Origin: Schizophyllum amplum
Lineage: Eukaryota; Basidiomycota; Agaricomycetes; Agaricales; Schizophyllaceae
Length of the DNA stretch: 35,513 bases
NCBI GenBank assembly: GCA_007026445.1
Contig: VDMD01000202.1
Span: 1-35,513 of the forward strand
Direction of reading: 5' to 3'
In this document: one piece after another, positions 20,621 through 29,911 of the stretch
How the letters are laid out: each line of letters opens with the position of its first letter
How positions within the stretch are numbered: the first letter of the stretch is position 1
Notes under the pieces: model-generated
The model's input: only the letters and a program-made list of their open reading frames with translations
Told to the model about the DNA's origin: nothing
Database searches by the model: none
Program-made: the position numbers and the translations under genes

Positions 20621-20850
20621 GCCCATGACCCAGTCCCTGCAACTCCAGCCCCGGTATTTGGGCTTGGGCTGATGACGTTCTTGGTTGAGCTACGGGAAAC
20701 ATGTTTTCTTGAACTCGAGGACTACAACGCAATGTAAGCTCGGTTCCTACACATCGTGCACGTCTTCTGGACGTCCTTCTTGCTGATCTGCCCGAGGATG
20801 ATGCTGCCGAGGTATTTGGAGGTCTTGTCCACCTGCATGGGCGAGGGGGT
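20621..20850 (-). pseudogene. Degraded HW/NCRDW copy
   Basis: Two pieces match the intact copies. Positions 20760-20843 encode VDKTSKYLGSIILGQISKKD (end of exon 1). Positions 20621-20692 encode QPKPKYRGWSCRDWVMG and then stop, with Asn changed to Ser before the conserved Cys. The N-terminal half containing the HW motif and the C-terminal half are absent. The remaining frame has been replaced by low-complexity Asp/Pro-rich sequence. Confidence 0.8.
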
Positions 20851-20969
20851 GGCGGAAAGGGCTTGTCGTCGTCGTCGGCGGCGACGGCGGACGCGATGGT
20901 GGTGGTCGAGGTCAAGAAGGTCACGAGACCTTGTTGATGCAGGCAGTCACTAGTCAATCTTTATTAGAT

Positions 20970-21515
20970 CGCAATGAATACCTTCAAGATAATCCACAAA
21001 AAGATGGAAATGGTCCTGTCCGCAGAGAAGCGCGCCATTGTGCTGGACCGGCTGCGAGACTTCGTTCATCAGCTGCGCAGGCTGCTTCCGCCGCAATGCG
21101 TCCGAGCAGGCGCCGTTTGCTCGCTTTATAACAGGGATGGTCGCATCGCGTCAGCGCTTCCCTTGCATTCAATAACTGCATAATTGAGGCCTCGATACCT
21201 TCCATGGACGAGGCGCTGCTGCCCGCCATTCGCGCGAGCAGTCGGAAGACCACCGCATAGTGTTCACTCACCACCGACCTCGCGCCACACTGTAATATCC
21301 TCGTACAAGGACACCGCGGCACTGCCATCATCGATCAGGAGGAGTCGGGCTGGCGCCCCAAGCACTAGGAGCTGGTGAGGGCGCTGTATCATCCTGGACT
21401 GCCGGAGGACCCCAGTGAGGGAATGAAAGATATCATGGAGCGCGAATTTGAGGACAATTACAACGTGGATCACGAACTATCGGGGAATATGGTTGGTGCA
21501 TTCTGGAGGTACATA
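20970..21515 (+). pseudogene. Degraded APH-kinase copy
   Basis: Aligns with the second half of the intact APH gene. LDRLRDFVHQLRRLLPPQCV and AGAVCSLYN match LDQLRDVIRQLRSLRPPPCV and SGAICSLYN. The region then breaks with stops near 21180 and 21296 and several frameshifts. The catalytic HGDLAPRNI is scrambled (about 21270-21300). The C-terminal end (FEDNYNVDHELSGNMVGAFW, about 21448-21508) is readable again. It cannot encode an active kinase and lacks the N-lobe. Confidence 0.88.
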
Positions 21516-21663
21516 CAATATGTCTTCTTGTACTATGTATGACCATAGCAGTTACACTAATCAGGCATTCTCGAGCCGCATTCCTTTGTACGCATAAATC
21601 AAATCTGGTGAATGCCATGAAATCAGTACGTGACTAGCACGCCTGACAATGCGCGCTTACTAT

Positions 21664-22263
21664 CTAGGGATCAAAGGCCACTAGCTGGGGCATCGGGCGC
21701 TTATGGTACTGGCTTGCGTTTTTGGAGGCCCTCGACGCGCTTCTCAAGAACGGGAGTAATGAGTGCTGCGAAGTTGCGCCCGCAGCTGCCCACCCTTTCG
21801 GGATGAAGATGTTCTGTAGCACCTCCATAACCCAGTCCCTGCAATTCCATCCCTGGAATTTGGGCTTGGGCTGCTGGAGCTCTCGGACGAGCTGCGGAGA
21901 GCAAAGTCAACGTTCAGAAATTGAGGGCGTCCAGAGCCATCTTCAACTCACCTTGCGCGCCTTGTCGACGTCCTTCTCGCTAATCTGCCCGAGGATAACA
22001 CCGCCGAGGCATTTGGAGGTCTTGTTCACCTCCACCTCATTGTCGTGCAGGATCCACTCCATGGGACGACCATCGCTGTAATGACGGTCTGACACCTGCC
22101 AGGCGACGCTCCGGATGCTGAGGTCTTTCTTGGAGACCACGGCGACGAGGGCCCAGTGAAACTGTTCCTCATGCCCGACGCTGAAGTCGTTGCGCTCGTA
22201 CTGAATGACGGCGACGGTGCACTGGCGCTCCTCTTTGCGGAGCTTGTTCAAAATGGCGCTCAT
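21664..22263 (-). CDS. HW/NCRDW protein, copy 2
   Basis: Paralogue of the gene at 19730-20391. Exons 22263-21952 and 21891-21664 (60-nt intron at the same site and phase as copy 1) encode 179 residues. It keeps HEEQFHWALVAVVSK, DRHYSDGRPMEW, KCLGGVILGQI, FQGWNCRDWVMEV and QHSLLPFLR. It ends about 25 residues earlier than copy 1. The frame is intact, and the changes from copy 1 leave every shared motif in place, which suggests continued selection. It is convergent with the dead APH copy, mirroring the intact pair. Function unknown; the papain-like reading is a hypothesis. Confidence 0.78.
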
Positions 22264-22341
22264 GGTGCTCGCTGTGGCGCAGGCGGAGGACGAGGCAACG
22301 GAGGAGAGGGTGGTTGAGGAAAGGTGGTAATTGCAGAGCAA

Positions 22342-22348
22342 TTATATA
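22342..22348 (-). promoter_or_regulatory. TATA box of HW/NCRDW copy 2
   Basis: TATATAA on the minus strand, about 80 bp before the start codon at 22263. Confidence 0.55.
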
Positions 22349-22750
22349 TGGGTACTAGAAGCGGGTCCCAAAGGACCCAGGGATTCCTCGCTGGCCCTGT
22401 GCAGTCATGAACATATCACAAAGAACAATGGGAGGGTAAAGCACCGGCGATACTTAGCTTCAGGACGCCCATATAAGGCAATCGGCGCTTATGCATGACA
22501 TAAATGTGGGAAACAAAGGGCCTTGATGCACGCAGACAATGAGCATCGACGCTCTGAATAGAATGGACGTCGAAGTAATTCGTATGCAGCAGCTGAATAT
22601 TGGTACCTAGGACCATGTCAATCAGGCGCGTTGAATGCTCGTGTAAGTGAACACGTACCACAACTCCGCCCCTCCCAGCGCCGCTTCGCCATCTTAGGAC
22701 GCTCGCCGTGCGGTCCTCGTCCGCATCTACACGCTTAACAATCCTCGGCA
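22349..22750. other. Intergenic, HW/NCRDW copy 2 to PUS3
   Basis: The first part (to about 22505) is the duplicated upstream block. The rest shows no gene and should include the PUS3 3' UTR. Confidence 0.4.
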
Positions 22751-24457
22751 CTACTCCTCCGCATCCTCAGGCGCGTGGTCAGGAATTTTGATCCCCTTTT
22801 GCCGCGCCTTCACCCGCCACCGCTCGTTCTGCACCGCGAAGTGCTCGAGACGGTTCCGCTGCAGCACGGGCACGTACTTGGCAGACATCATCTTGCGGTG
22901 CGTCCCGCCGCCGAGTGGGATGAAGACATTGCGTTGCTCAGAAATTTGCACCGTGGGGGATATAGTATCCTCGTTGGGTGACCCCTCTGCAATGGGAAGA
23001 TTTCCGCTCGACACGCTCTCGTCGTTCGGAAGGTCCTCTTCAGTGACCAAGATAGGGTGATTTAACGGTGTGACCGCACGCAACTGCGGCCCCGGCAACA
23101 CACGCCCAAGTACCATCTGGGACGGCGCCGGCCCGTGGTTCAGCGCGCGCGCCGCGTCGACGAAGTGCTGCTGCAACGTCGTCTGAATGAGAGCGCGCTC
23201 CGCCATCGCGTCGAGGCTGCGGTACACCATCGACTGCAGGTCGCGCGTTTCGGGCTGCCACGTAACAGAACCGTCGCGGTAGCCGCAGTCCCAGAGTGTA
23301 AGCGGCAGCGCGTCGGCCATCATGTACTCGGGGCGGCACTCGACGACGGGCAGCGGCTCTCCGCTGGGCAGGGCCTCCGCGCCCGGTTCGGCGTTCATGA
23401 GCGCAGGGAGGAGCGTCGGCGGCTCGAGGCCCGCGCCGACGGACAGGAGCACGCCCATGATATTGCGCACCATGTGGTAGAGGAAGGAAGAGCCTTTGAG
23501 GTCAAAGACGTGCATGCCGCCCGGATTGCTCGCATCAACCGGTGAGATGTCGGCGTGGCAGGATATCGCGGCGGAATTGGTTGAGCTGCTTCGTCGGGTC
23601 GATCTTGCAGAGGTTGCGGAAGTCGTGCGTGCCGGGGAGGAAGGCGCACGCGGCGCGCATGGCGGGGACGTCAAGGCCGACGGGGGAGAAGAAGTACTTG
23701 TAGTGCCGCCAGGTGCATGAGTAGCGGGGAGGAGAACGCTTCGTCGACGGGCGACCAGGCGAGGATTCTGATGGTGTCGGGGAGGTGGCGGTTGATCATG
23801 TACACGAAGGGGTGCTCTTCCGTGGGGCGCGGCTTTGAGGGGAGGATGTGCGAGGGTCCCGATGTCCTCCATGTCGAGTCCGGGGAGGAAGTCGTCTGCC
23901 AGCGTGTCGTCAGCGGGATCGGCGTCTGCTGTGGGCGCAGCGGCCGGCGTCTCGAGTGCAGAGGCGGTTCCCCGCGTGAGCGTGTCCTGGGGAAGCGCAC
24001 TCTTCACCCAGAGCGAGATGACCTGGCCGGCCGCGCTCACTCCTCTGTCTGTCCTTCCGCATCTCTCCCAGCCACAGCCCTCAAGCCCGCCCTTCGGATC
24101 GATCAAGCGCGCGCGGACCCAGGGGCCGAACAACTTTCCCTCCACGGTCGGTAAGGGGGTCTTGTCCTTCTGTATCGCAAGTCCTCCATAGTCCCAACCG
24201 GCATAGCAGAATTTGAGAGCAATCTTTCGGCGCGGCTGGTTCGCGAAATCGATTGTCTCGTCCCGCGCACGGCCCTTGCCCTTGGGATATTGCTTGTCCC
24301 CCTTCTCGAGCTGAACAAGGCGGCTTATGAGCTCCTCCTTCGTCCAGGTGTCGTAGTCCGCTTCAGACATGCGCTTTTGGGAGTACCGTCTGTAAGAAGG
24401 TGGCGTAAGGCGAAGTGCTCTTCGTCGGACGATCGGGGACGAGCCATTGCGGATCAT
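22751..24457 (-). CDS. deg1: tRNA pseudouridine synthase DEG1/PUS3, with three frame shifts
   Basis: TruA-family enzyme that makes pseudouridine at tRNA positions 38/39. Seen: WTKEELISRLVQLEK, FCYAGWDYGGLAIQ, the catalytic-Asp motif CGRTDRGVSAAGQV, then GSSFLYHMVRNIMGVLLSVG and a fungal C-terminal extension ending in the 22751 stop. The apparently continuous 568-codon frame is misleading: its middle third (about 23558-23827) is read out of frame. The conserved sequence (HPFVYMINRHLPDTIRILAW, then CTWRHYKYFF and HDFRNLCKIDPTK) lies in the other two frames. Three single extra C residues, in runs at 23824-23827, 23726-23729 and 23557-23558 (G on the plus strand), explain all the shifts, and together they restore frame. 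No introns. Two candidate starts exist: 24457, with an Arg-rich N-terminus, and 24370 (MSEADYD), where family similarity begins. Confidence 0.88.
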   Translation of the reverse strand: MIRNGSSPIVRRRALRLTPPSYRRYSQKRMSEADYDTWTKEELISRLVQLEKGDKQYPKGKGRARDETIDFANQPRRKIALKFCYAGWDYGGLAIQKDKTPLPTVEGKLFGPWVRARLIDPKGGLEGCGWERCGRTDRGVSAAGQVISLWVKSALPQDTLTRGTASALETPAAAPTADADPADDTLADDFLPGLDMEDIGTLAHPPLKAAPHGRAPLRVHDQPPPPRHHQNPRLVARRRSVLLPATHAPGGTTSTSSPPSALTSPPCAPRAPSSPARTTSATSARSTRRSSSTNSAAISCHADISPVDASNPGGMHVFDLKGSSFLYHMVRNIMGVLLSVGAGLEPPTLLPALMNAEPGAEALPSGEPLPVVECRPEYMMADALPLTLWDCGYRDGSVTWQPETRDLQSMVYRSLDAMAERALIQTTLQQHFVDAARALNHGPAPSQMVLGRVLPGPQLRAVTPLNHPILVTEEDLPNDESVSSGNLPIAEGSPNEDTISPTVQISEQRNVFIPLGGGTHRKMMSAKYVPVLQRNRLEHFAVQNERWRVKARQKGIKIPDHAPEDAEE

Positions 24458-24929
24458 GCGACGAAGCGGCGCTGGTACTGACCAGGAATAGGTCTGAGGG
24501 TATAGACTCTAGTAGCCTTTGAATTTTCGCCGACTCTGAAGTGCGAGGACGTCTGGAGAAGGTGGAGGAGGGAGTCAAGTTCAGGACTCAGCTTGGGCGT
24601 CAATCATTTGATGGCAAGGCCGCGGCCCGGACTCCGACTCCCACGTGGGTTGTACTTGTCGAACCCAGGTCGAACCTCCTCCTCCACGGTCCACTGTGAG
24701 TCATCGGACATTGACTTCTCTCATGTAGCGCAAAACAATATGTCTTCGGCATGAGATTTCGAAAACATTCTCGGGCCTTGAAGCGACATATCCAACAACG
24801 ACGCGCCGGTAATAGACTCTGTCCCCTCCCCGTCGCCTGATCCGGTGATGCAGCGCCAAGGCCTTCTTGAGGCGGCCGCGAGTCGCCGCTCTTGCCAGCG
24901 TCCGTTCACTACAACTTCAAGAACTCGCA
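24458..24929. promoter_or_regulatory. Divergent promoter region, PUS3/cupredoxin
   Basis: No gene supported. It serves both starts. Two short minus-strand frames here (24363-24578, 24721-24930) have no recognisable content. Confidence 0.4.
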
Positions 24930-24936
24930 TATAAAA
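24930..24936 (+). promoter_or_regulatory. TATA box of the cupredoxin-like gene
   Basis: TATAAAA, 77 bp upstream of the ATG at 25013. The intervening leader is rich in CACA/ACAC, typical of strongly expressed fungal secreted-protein genes. Confidence 0.7.
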
Positions 24937-25012
24937 GGCTTCAGCCTACACAGTCACAGCGACACCGACACACAGAACTGAGCGCGCAAGCACCACATTC
25001 ACAATCACAAAC

Positions 25013-25930
25013 ATGAACTTCCTACTGCTCTCCGCGTTCCTTCCCTGTCTTTGCGCCTACGCGGCCGTGTTCACTGTCGGTGTGGGGAAGGATGAGACCA
25101 CTGGGTGCGCGGAGCTGTACTATCGCTCCAGAACTACTTGCTAATCCACACTTCCCTTCACCTTCGGTGGTCTACATACCGACGCGCTTCGCCACAATTG
25201 ACCCTGCTAACCGACAATAACTCGCCTCTCTGCTTCGCCGCCCTCAGCCTGAAAGGCGTCGGCTTTGACCCCTCTGTCATCTATCCCAATGCTGGAGACT
25301 CCATCATCTTCGAGTTCCGTAGCGGAAATCACAGCGTAGTCCGTCAGTTGCCCGGGCTCTCTGACATTCTGGTCGCTCAAGCATATCTTTAGAGTCCTCA
25401 TACGACAAACCCTGCACCCCAAATGGCGGCTTTGACTCCGGCGTCTTCACTGTAAGCTTCGCGTATGTCCTTGCGCCGCCATTGACTCAAGTCATCCCTT
25501 TGCAGGTGGCGCAAGATGTGGAAGTAGACGCGGACAGCCTCCCAGCGCTACTCACACCGTGAAGGACTCCAAACCAATGTGGTGAGCTCTAACATCCGAC
25601 GCCCTCTATCCACCGATCTGCTCACACTGCCTTCCGTCGCTCAGGTTCTACGATGCCGCGTCGGGCGAATGCAACGACGGGGCAGTCTTCGCCGCGAATG
25701 CACCGACGAGCGGGGACGAGACCGCCGCGGGATTCAAGGAGAAGGCGAGTAGCGCGACGGTGGCAGCGACGTCAACCTCTGCCACCGAGTCGGCGACGTC
25801 GACCTCCGACTCGGCTGGGCCTGCGTCCACCTCGGCTCCGTCACAGCAAGACGAGAATGGCGCCGCCTCCGTAGCGAGCTGGCCGTACAGCTACATGCTA
25901 TGTCTATGCCTGGCAGTAGTCTTGCTTTAG
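25013..25930 (+). CDS. Secreted cupredoxin-like serine-rich GPI protein, copper ligands lost; one frameshift
   Basis: Exons 25013-25104, 25248-25342, 25393-25451, 25506-25581 and 25645-25930. Seen: a signal peptide (MNFLLLSAFLPCLCAYA), the cupredoxin core (KGVGFDPSVIYPNAGDSIIF, GNHSVVQSSYDKPC, KPMWFYDAASGEC), a Ser/Thr/Ala-rich linker and a hydrophobic C-terminus (YMLCLCLAVVLL) as for GPI attachment. Family members usually have Tyr-Cys, then His-Cys and Gly-Met here. This protein has Tyr-Asp, Glu-Cys and Gly-Ala, so only the first His and the disulphide cysteines remain and type-1 copper binding is unlikely. Exon 4 is one base short: the frame changes at the C run 25541-25543. One extra base gives 203 codons. 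Likely a cell-wall or surface protein. Confidence 0.82.
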
Positions 25931-26019
25931 ATGTCAATGGGCTCCGTCAAGGTGTTGAAGTGGTGTTGTACATATTGCATTCAGGGACTTAGTACTATAA
26001 ATTCATCCTAATGCGTCGT

Positions 26020-26040
26020 TAGTAGTAGTAGTAGTAGTAG
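26020..26040 (+). repeat. (TAG)7 microsatellite
   Basis: Seven exact TAG units between the convergent 3' ends of the cupredoxin-like and Cys-rich genes. Confidence 0.95.
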
Positions 26041-26048
26041 TCCTCTAT

Positions 26049-27053
26049 TCACGCCACCGCATCGTGATGTAGGAGATCATGTCCCTCGCCCCACTCGCAG
26101 TTGTGCTTCGAGTCGTCTACCTGCACCTCCGGCATGCACAATTGTGCCAGTCCGAGGTCATGCAACCGCGTCATGCGGACCAGCAGCCCGAGCTCGGCCT
26201 TGAGGTGGTCCGCGGGCCCACCTCCGCCTATCGGCCTGTTCAGCATATCCCACGTCGCGTCATCCATCTCCTCCGCCATGGCACCCCATGCGGACTTGAT
26301 CGCTCCCGGATAGTCGAACGCGGCCAGAATGAAGCACACTGGTGAGCCTAGGGGTGCAGTGAGCATGAGATACGAGGGGCACGGACGCAGTATCAATGTG
26401 GCACGTACACAGCCCGCTTATCATCTGCTCGCGCTCGAGCAGGGGGTTCGCGGCCGAGCCGTCGTCCTCTTTCGGGCCGCCGTCCTCCTCCTCGATGAGA
26501 TCGGGCAGAACCTGGCCGAGATGGTACAGTCGTCGGCAGGATGGGCAGATGCGGCTAGTCAAGCGGCTCTTGTTATACCACAATATCTAGGCAGGTTGGG
26601 TGTGGTGTTAGCGATCGGGGCAGTATGCGAGGCGGAGGCGACGCACGAGAGCGACTTCCTCGGGAAGAACTGTTTTGAGCATCTCTAGCACTTCCACCTG
26701 GGCAAACTCGGCGCAGAGGGGGTCTTCGTGGGGCGGGACCGTGGAAAAGTAGCGCGAGTCGACGAAGGCGCGCGCGTCGCGTACGCGAGGCCGTTCCCGG
26801 GATCGTAAATGAATGGTTCTTGAGGAACGAAGCCGGGAAGACCAACGTCATATTCTGGGGACGCGGTGATAGCGTATGTGGCTGGTGGTATGAGGGTGGT
26901 TCAGGGAGTAATTGGGGTAGGGGGCTTCAGGTGCAGGCTCTTCTGCACATTCCGGGATGCCGCGGCTGGCGGCGCTGGTGGTTGTGAATGTTGAGCTGCC
27001 TTTGCGGCCTTCTTCTGCGACTTTCCCTTCTTGCGGTTGGAGGGGCCCGGCAT
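26049..27053 (-). CDS. Conserved basidiomycete Cys-rich (zinc-ribbon-like) protein; N-terminal model uncertain
   Basis: I cannot name the family. The well-supported part is the exon ending at 26647, then 26586-26409 and 26347-26049 (introns of 60 and 61 nt). Seen: a Lys/Gln/Pro-rich N-terminus (MPGPSNRKKGKSQKK), VGLPGFVPQEPFIYDPGNG, FVDSRYFSTVPPHEDP, LEMLKTVLPEEVALILWYNK, then ICPSCRRLYHLG and LCSPVCFILAAFDYPGAIK. The last two form a plausible Cys4 zinc site split by an intron. The conserved LVRMTRLHDLGLAQLCMPE is near the end. Two problems remain: an in-frame TGA at about 26905 that no GT-AG intron of the right phase removes, and a one-base shift at about 26781-26788 between PGNGLA and VRDARAFVDS. 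The start at 27053 is the best available ATG. Confidence 0.6.
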
Positions 27054-28032
27054 CTTGGGCTTGTCTTGAACTCAGGCGCTTGAGGTGGTAGATCGGAAAA
27101 GGTCCGTGGCAACCGTGCGGCGTTCGTAGACGCGTGCGTCACAAAGTCATGTGATCGTGACGCGGCTTTTGACGAATTTGACCTTCGGCAATCGCCGTGC
27201 GTCTCTTAGCTCCGTGGTTGACACTAAGTATCGCGCGTCCTGCACCGTCACGGCCCCGGCTGCGACAGGGCATTCTGTGGCGTCTATCGAGCATAGCATC
27301 TCTCTTGCGACATACGATGTCAGAACTGGAAGCGCCAAAAGCGACCGGAGGCGCTCAGCCGCAGCCGATTCGTTTCGTTTCGTACAGCAACGAGCAGGGT
27401 TACTGGAATGGCAGCCTTTTTGACCGATGATCAGAGCTCTCGAGACGCCAGACAAACATGTGGTAGCCTGCAGGCTTAAGGTGGCCCGCCTCTGACGTTG
27501 CAGGGCAGCGCTCGCACTGTCAACATCCTGCTGCGATGGTGTGGCTGCGCGGCAGACCGTTATGGCATCAGCTCCGTGCGTCGCGATGCGCCACCCAGCC
27601 TGAATCATATCTGCCGCGTCCGATCTACTGAACACCCTAAGGCTTAGGCCCCTCCTGCCATGCTTGACTGGGTTGCGTCCGACGAGGAGACGACATGCGA
27701 TACGAGGATAGGACATGCGGTCCCGACGACGCGAAGCATTCTCACTGCCCAAGTGTTAGAAGTCTTTTATAGAGCCGGCGTGCGAGAGGGCGATACGGTT
27801 CCCTTCCCTGTTGACGTACTGCTAGTGCGCGACACGCATTTGCAAATCCTTGTCCCTGGCAGTACAAAACCAGCGGCATCGTTCCTTATAGGTGTCCCCG
27901 GACCCGCCACTGTCGTTTCGACCTTGTCCCACTGCTTCGTTCGGCTTCTGGTGCGCGCGACGGCCTTTTGCGACGCAACGTCTTTTTGCACCACTCCTCG
28001 CCACGAATCTTGTCCGGCGTTCTGTCTCTGCG
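27054..28032. other. Divergent region with a possible minus-strand ORF (27147-27716)
   Basis: About 980 bp between the Cys-rich and four-TM genes. A 189-codon minus frame from ATG 27716 has a TATAAAA (27765-27771, minus) about 50 bp upstream, but no domain and no clear codon bias. A 37-codon plus ORF (27317-27430, MSELEAPKATGG...) overlaps it. Neither is convincing as a gene. Confidence 0.3.
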
Positions 28033-29383
28033 ATGTCCTCCCAAGGCTCGAAGTTCAAGCAGCCCATGACGCTGAGCAAGTATGCCATTGTGCGTAACTC
28101 ATTTAATCTATCATGCACTCTGTAGCTGATCAAATATACAGCGGGCGAACATCGTCGCCCTCGTCGCAAGTTTGGCAGCGGCAGGGTATGGCTGGAAGAT
28201 CGTCGCCACTGGCAGTGCGTCGTGCCAGATTGCGCTCGATATCATCCTTGGCTTACACGAAACAGATCCTCACCTCCTGCACGCAAGCCCCGGATACTTC
28301 TGGGTGCAGGCGATGATGTTCACGTTCATCTGTCTATTCCATGTCCCGGGGTGCGTGTTATGTTCCAAGCGCACTTTCTGTACACGCTGATTGATATATC
28401 TTGCAGGCTGTACGCTCTGATGAAGGACAATATCAACTACCTCCGGATGTATTTCTTTGCGGCGTTCGCCACTCTGGCTGTCACCCTCCCGTCGGCTGCT
28501 ACGCCATGTCTCAAGCTTTTAATCATAAGGATACGGATAACTTCCTCGATGCTTGCATTGGCTCGTCGTTTGAGGATGGCCACGCAGACGCGTGCAGAAC
28601 GGCCGTATACGAGCTGCGCATATACGTTACTATCTGCTACGTCGTCATCTGGCTTATTTTGGCGGGTACGTACATCGTCCATGCTGCCTCAACCCACTCT
28701 GAAGCGCCTCCCCAGCTATCTCAGTTCTCACCTGGAGATACTATACCCACTTGCGCAACGAGGTCTCTGTCACCATCGAGGAGGAGGAAAAGGCGATGCT
28801 GCGGCCCATGTCTATGGCCAGCACCCGTAACTCGCGCATATCATACGGCCCCCCGCGGAACGACCGCCGCGCCTCCCACATCCCGCGTCACCCGCGCCGC
28901 GCATCCTCGCCCACGCGTGCCCAGCCCGCCCAACGCGCATCGATCCTACGCAACTCCGTCTCCGCCAACGATATCCACCCCGGTAGCCTCTCCGCGTCCA
29001 TGCCCACGCCCGAGCCGACACCGGAAACGTCGGAAGAGTACTACGACCCGTATTCTCAGGAGAACGTTGACTCCAACTCCTCCCACGAGCTCGCGAGCGC
29101 CTCGGGATCGGGGTCCGAGCACGCGACGATGAAGCCTGCACCCAGCCGGCAGGTGTCGTATTCGGAGGGGCCCGAGCCTGGGCAGGCCCCCAGCCGGCGT
29201 GTCAGCTTCTCGGATGATTTGAGTCCGAGGACGCCGCGACGGGAAGGGCCGCCGGGGTTGTCGCACGTCGCGAGGAAGACGTCCTTTGCGCGCGTGCAGG
29301 GGACGTCAGGGTCGGGCCATAGCCCGTCTTCTTCCAAGGATGAGGGCGACGTTACGCAGTCTCTCATGCTGAACCAGCACTGA
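28033..29383 (+). CDS. Four-TM membrane protein with long phosphosite-rich cytoplasmic tail; one frameshift
   Basis: Exons 28033-28089, 28142-28350, 28407-28665 and 28725-29383 (introns 52-59 nt). The first half has four hydrophobic segments: IVALVASLAAAGYG, VQAMMFTFICLFHVPG, MYFFAAFATLAV and IYVTICYVVIWLILAV. A Cys-containing loop (FLDACIGSSFEDGHADAC) lies before TM4, a tetraspanin/MARVEL-like layout. The tail of about 220 residues is Ser/Pro/Arg-rich and contains a near-duplicate motif, APSRQVSYSEG and APSRRVSFSDD (about 29137-29217), resembling basophilic kinase sites. Exon 3 is one base short. The frame changes at the C run 28488-28490, just after TM3; one added C gives 395 codons. I do not recognise a named family. 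Confidence 0.7.
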
Positions 29384-29911
29384 TGACAGACTTCGCCAGT
29401 CTAGTGAACCCGCTGCTTGTCTACCCCCGACCACACCAAGTTCCAGCCTAGAATGTACATTAGCAGTATTCCTATCAGTCGCACCATTGCTTCACTCATG
29501 TAGATAGTTCAAGTTGCATATTCTATTCCGCTGTATCCTTTGAGGTGCATCGACTATACATATCTACGCTTTACGATCGACGTTGTCTATTTATCTGTTA
29601 GACTCCGGACGATGGATAATCGCTACTTCCCTGCATCAGTACTGGTAGTGTTTGACGCTGTACGGTTGGGAGACATCTCCATGAAGGGTTGCATCTGCAT
29701 TTTGTCCACAGAACCGTGGCACTGAAGTGGTAAGCGCCCTGTAAGCGCCCATCAGACGACGCGTCGCGTCGACGGCCCGCGCCTCCTGGCCCAACGCGGT
29801 CACATGATTCACGTGTGTCATACTCCATTGTTCGGCGTCACTTGTGCCTTGTTTGTTCATTGTTCGCCATTGTCCTCTTCACCTTCTCTCCTCCCCCCAT
29901 CTTTGGCCACG
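29384..29911. other. Intergenic, no supported gene
   Basis: AT-richer spacer holding the 3' UTR of the four-TM gene and the promoter of the next gene. The pyrimidine-rich CTTCACCTTCTCTCCTCCCCCCATC (split by the start region, about 29877-29901) directly precedes the ATG at 29912. Confidence 0.4.

Noticed and set aside
22751..24457. Accepting the 568-codon PUS3 frame as the true protein
   Set aside because: Its middle third lacks family similarity, while the conserved sequence is found in the other two frames.
26020..26040. TAG repeat as part of a gene
   Set aside because: Lies between two convergent genes, in no supported frame; a simple microsatellite.
27660..28097. 145-codon plus ORF before the four-TM gene
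   Set aside because: Overlaps the four-TM start in another frame and has no recognisable content.
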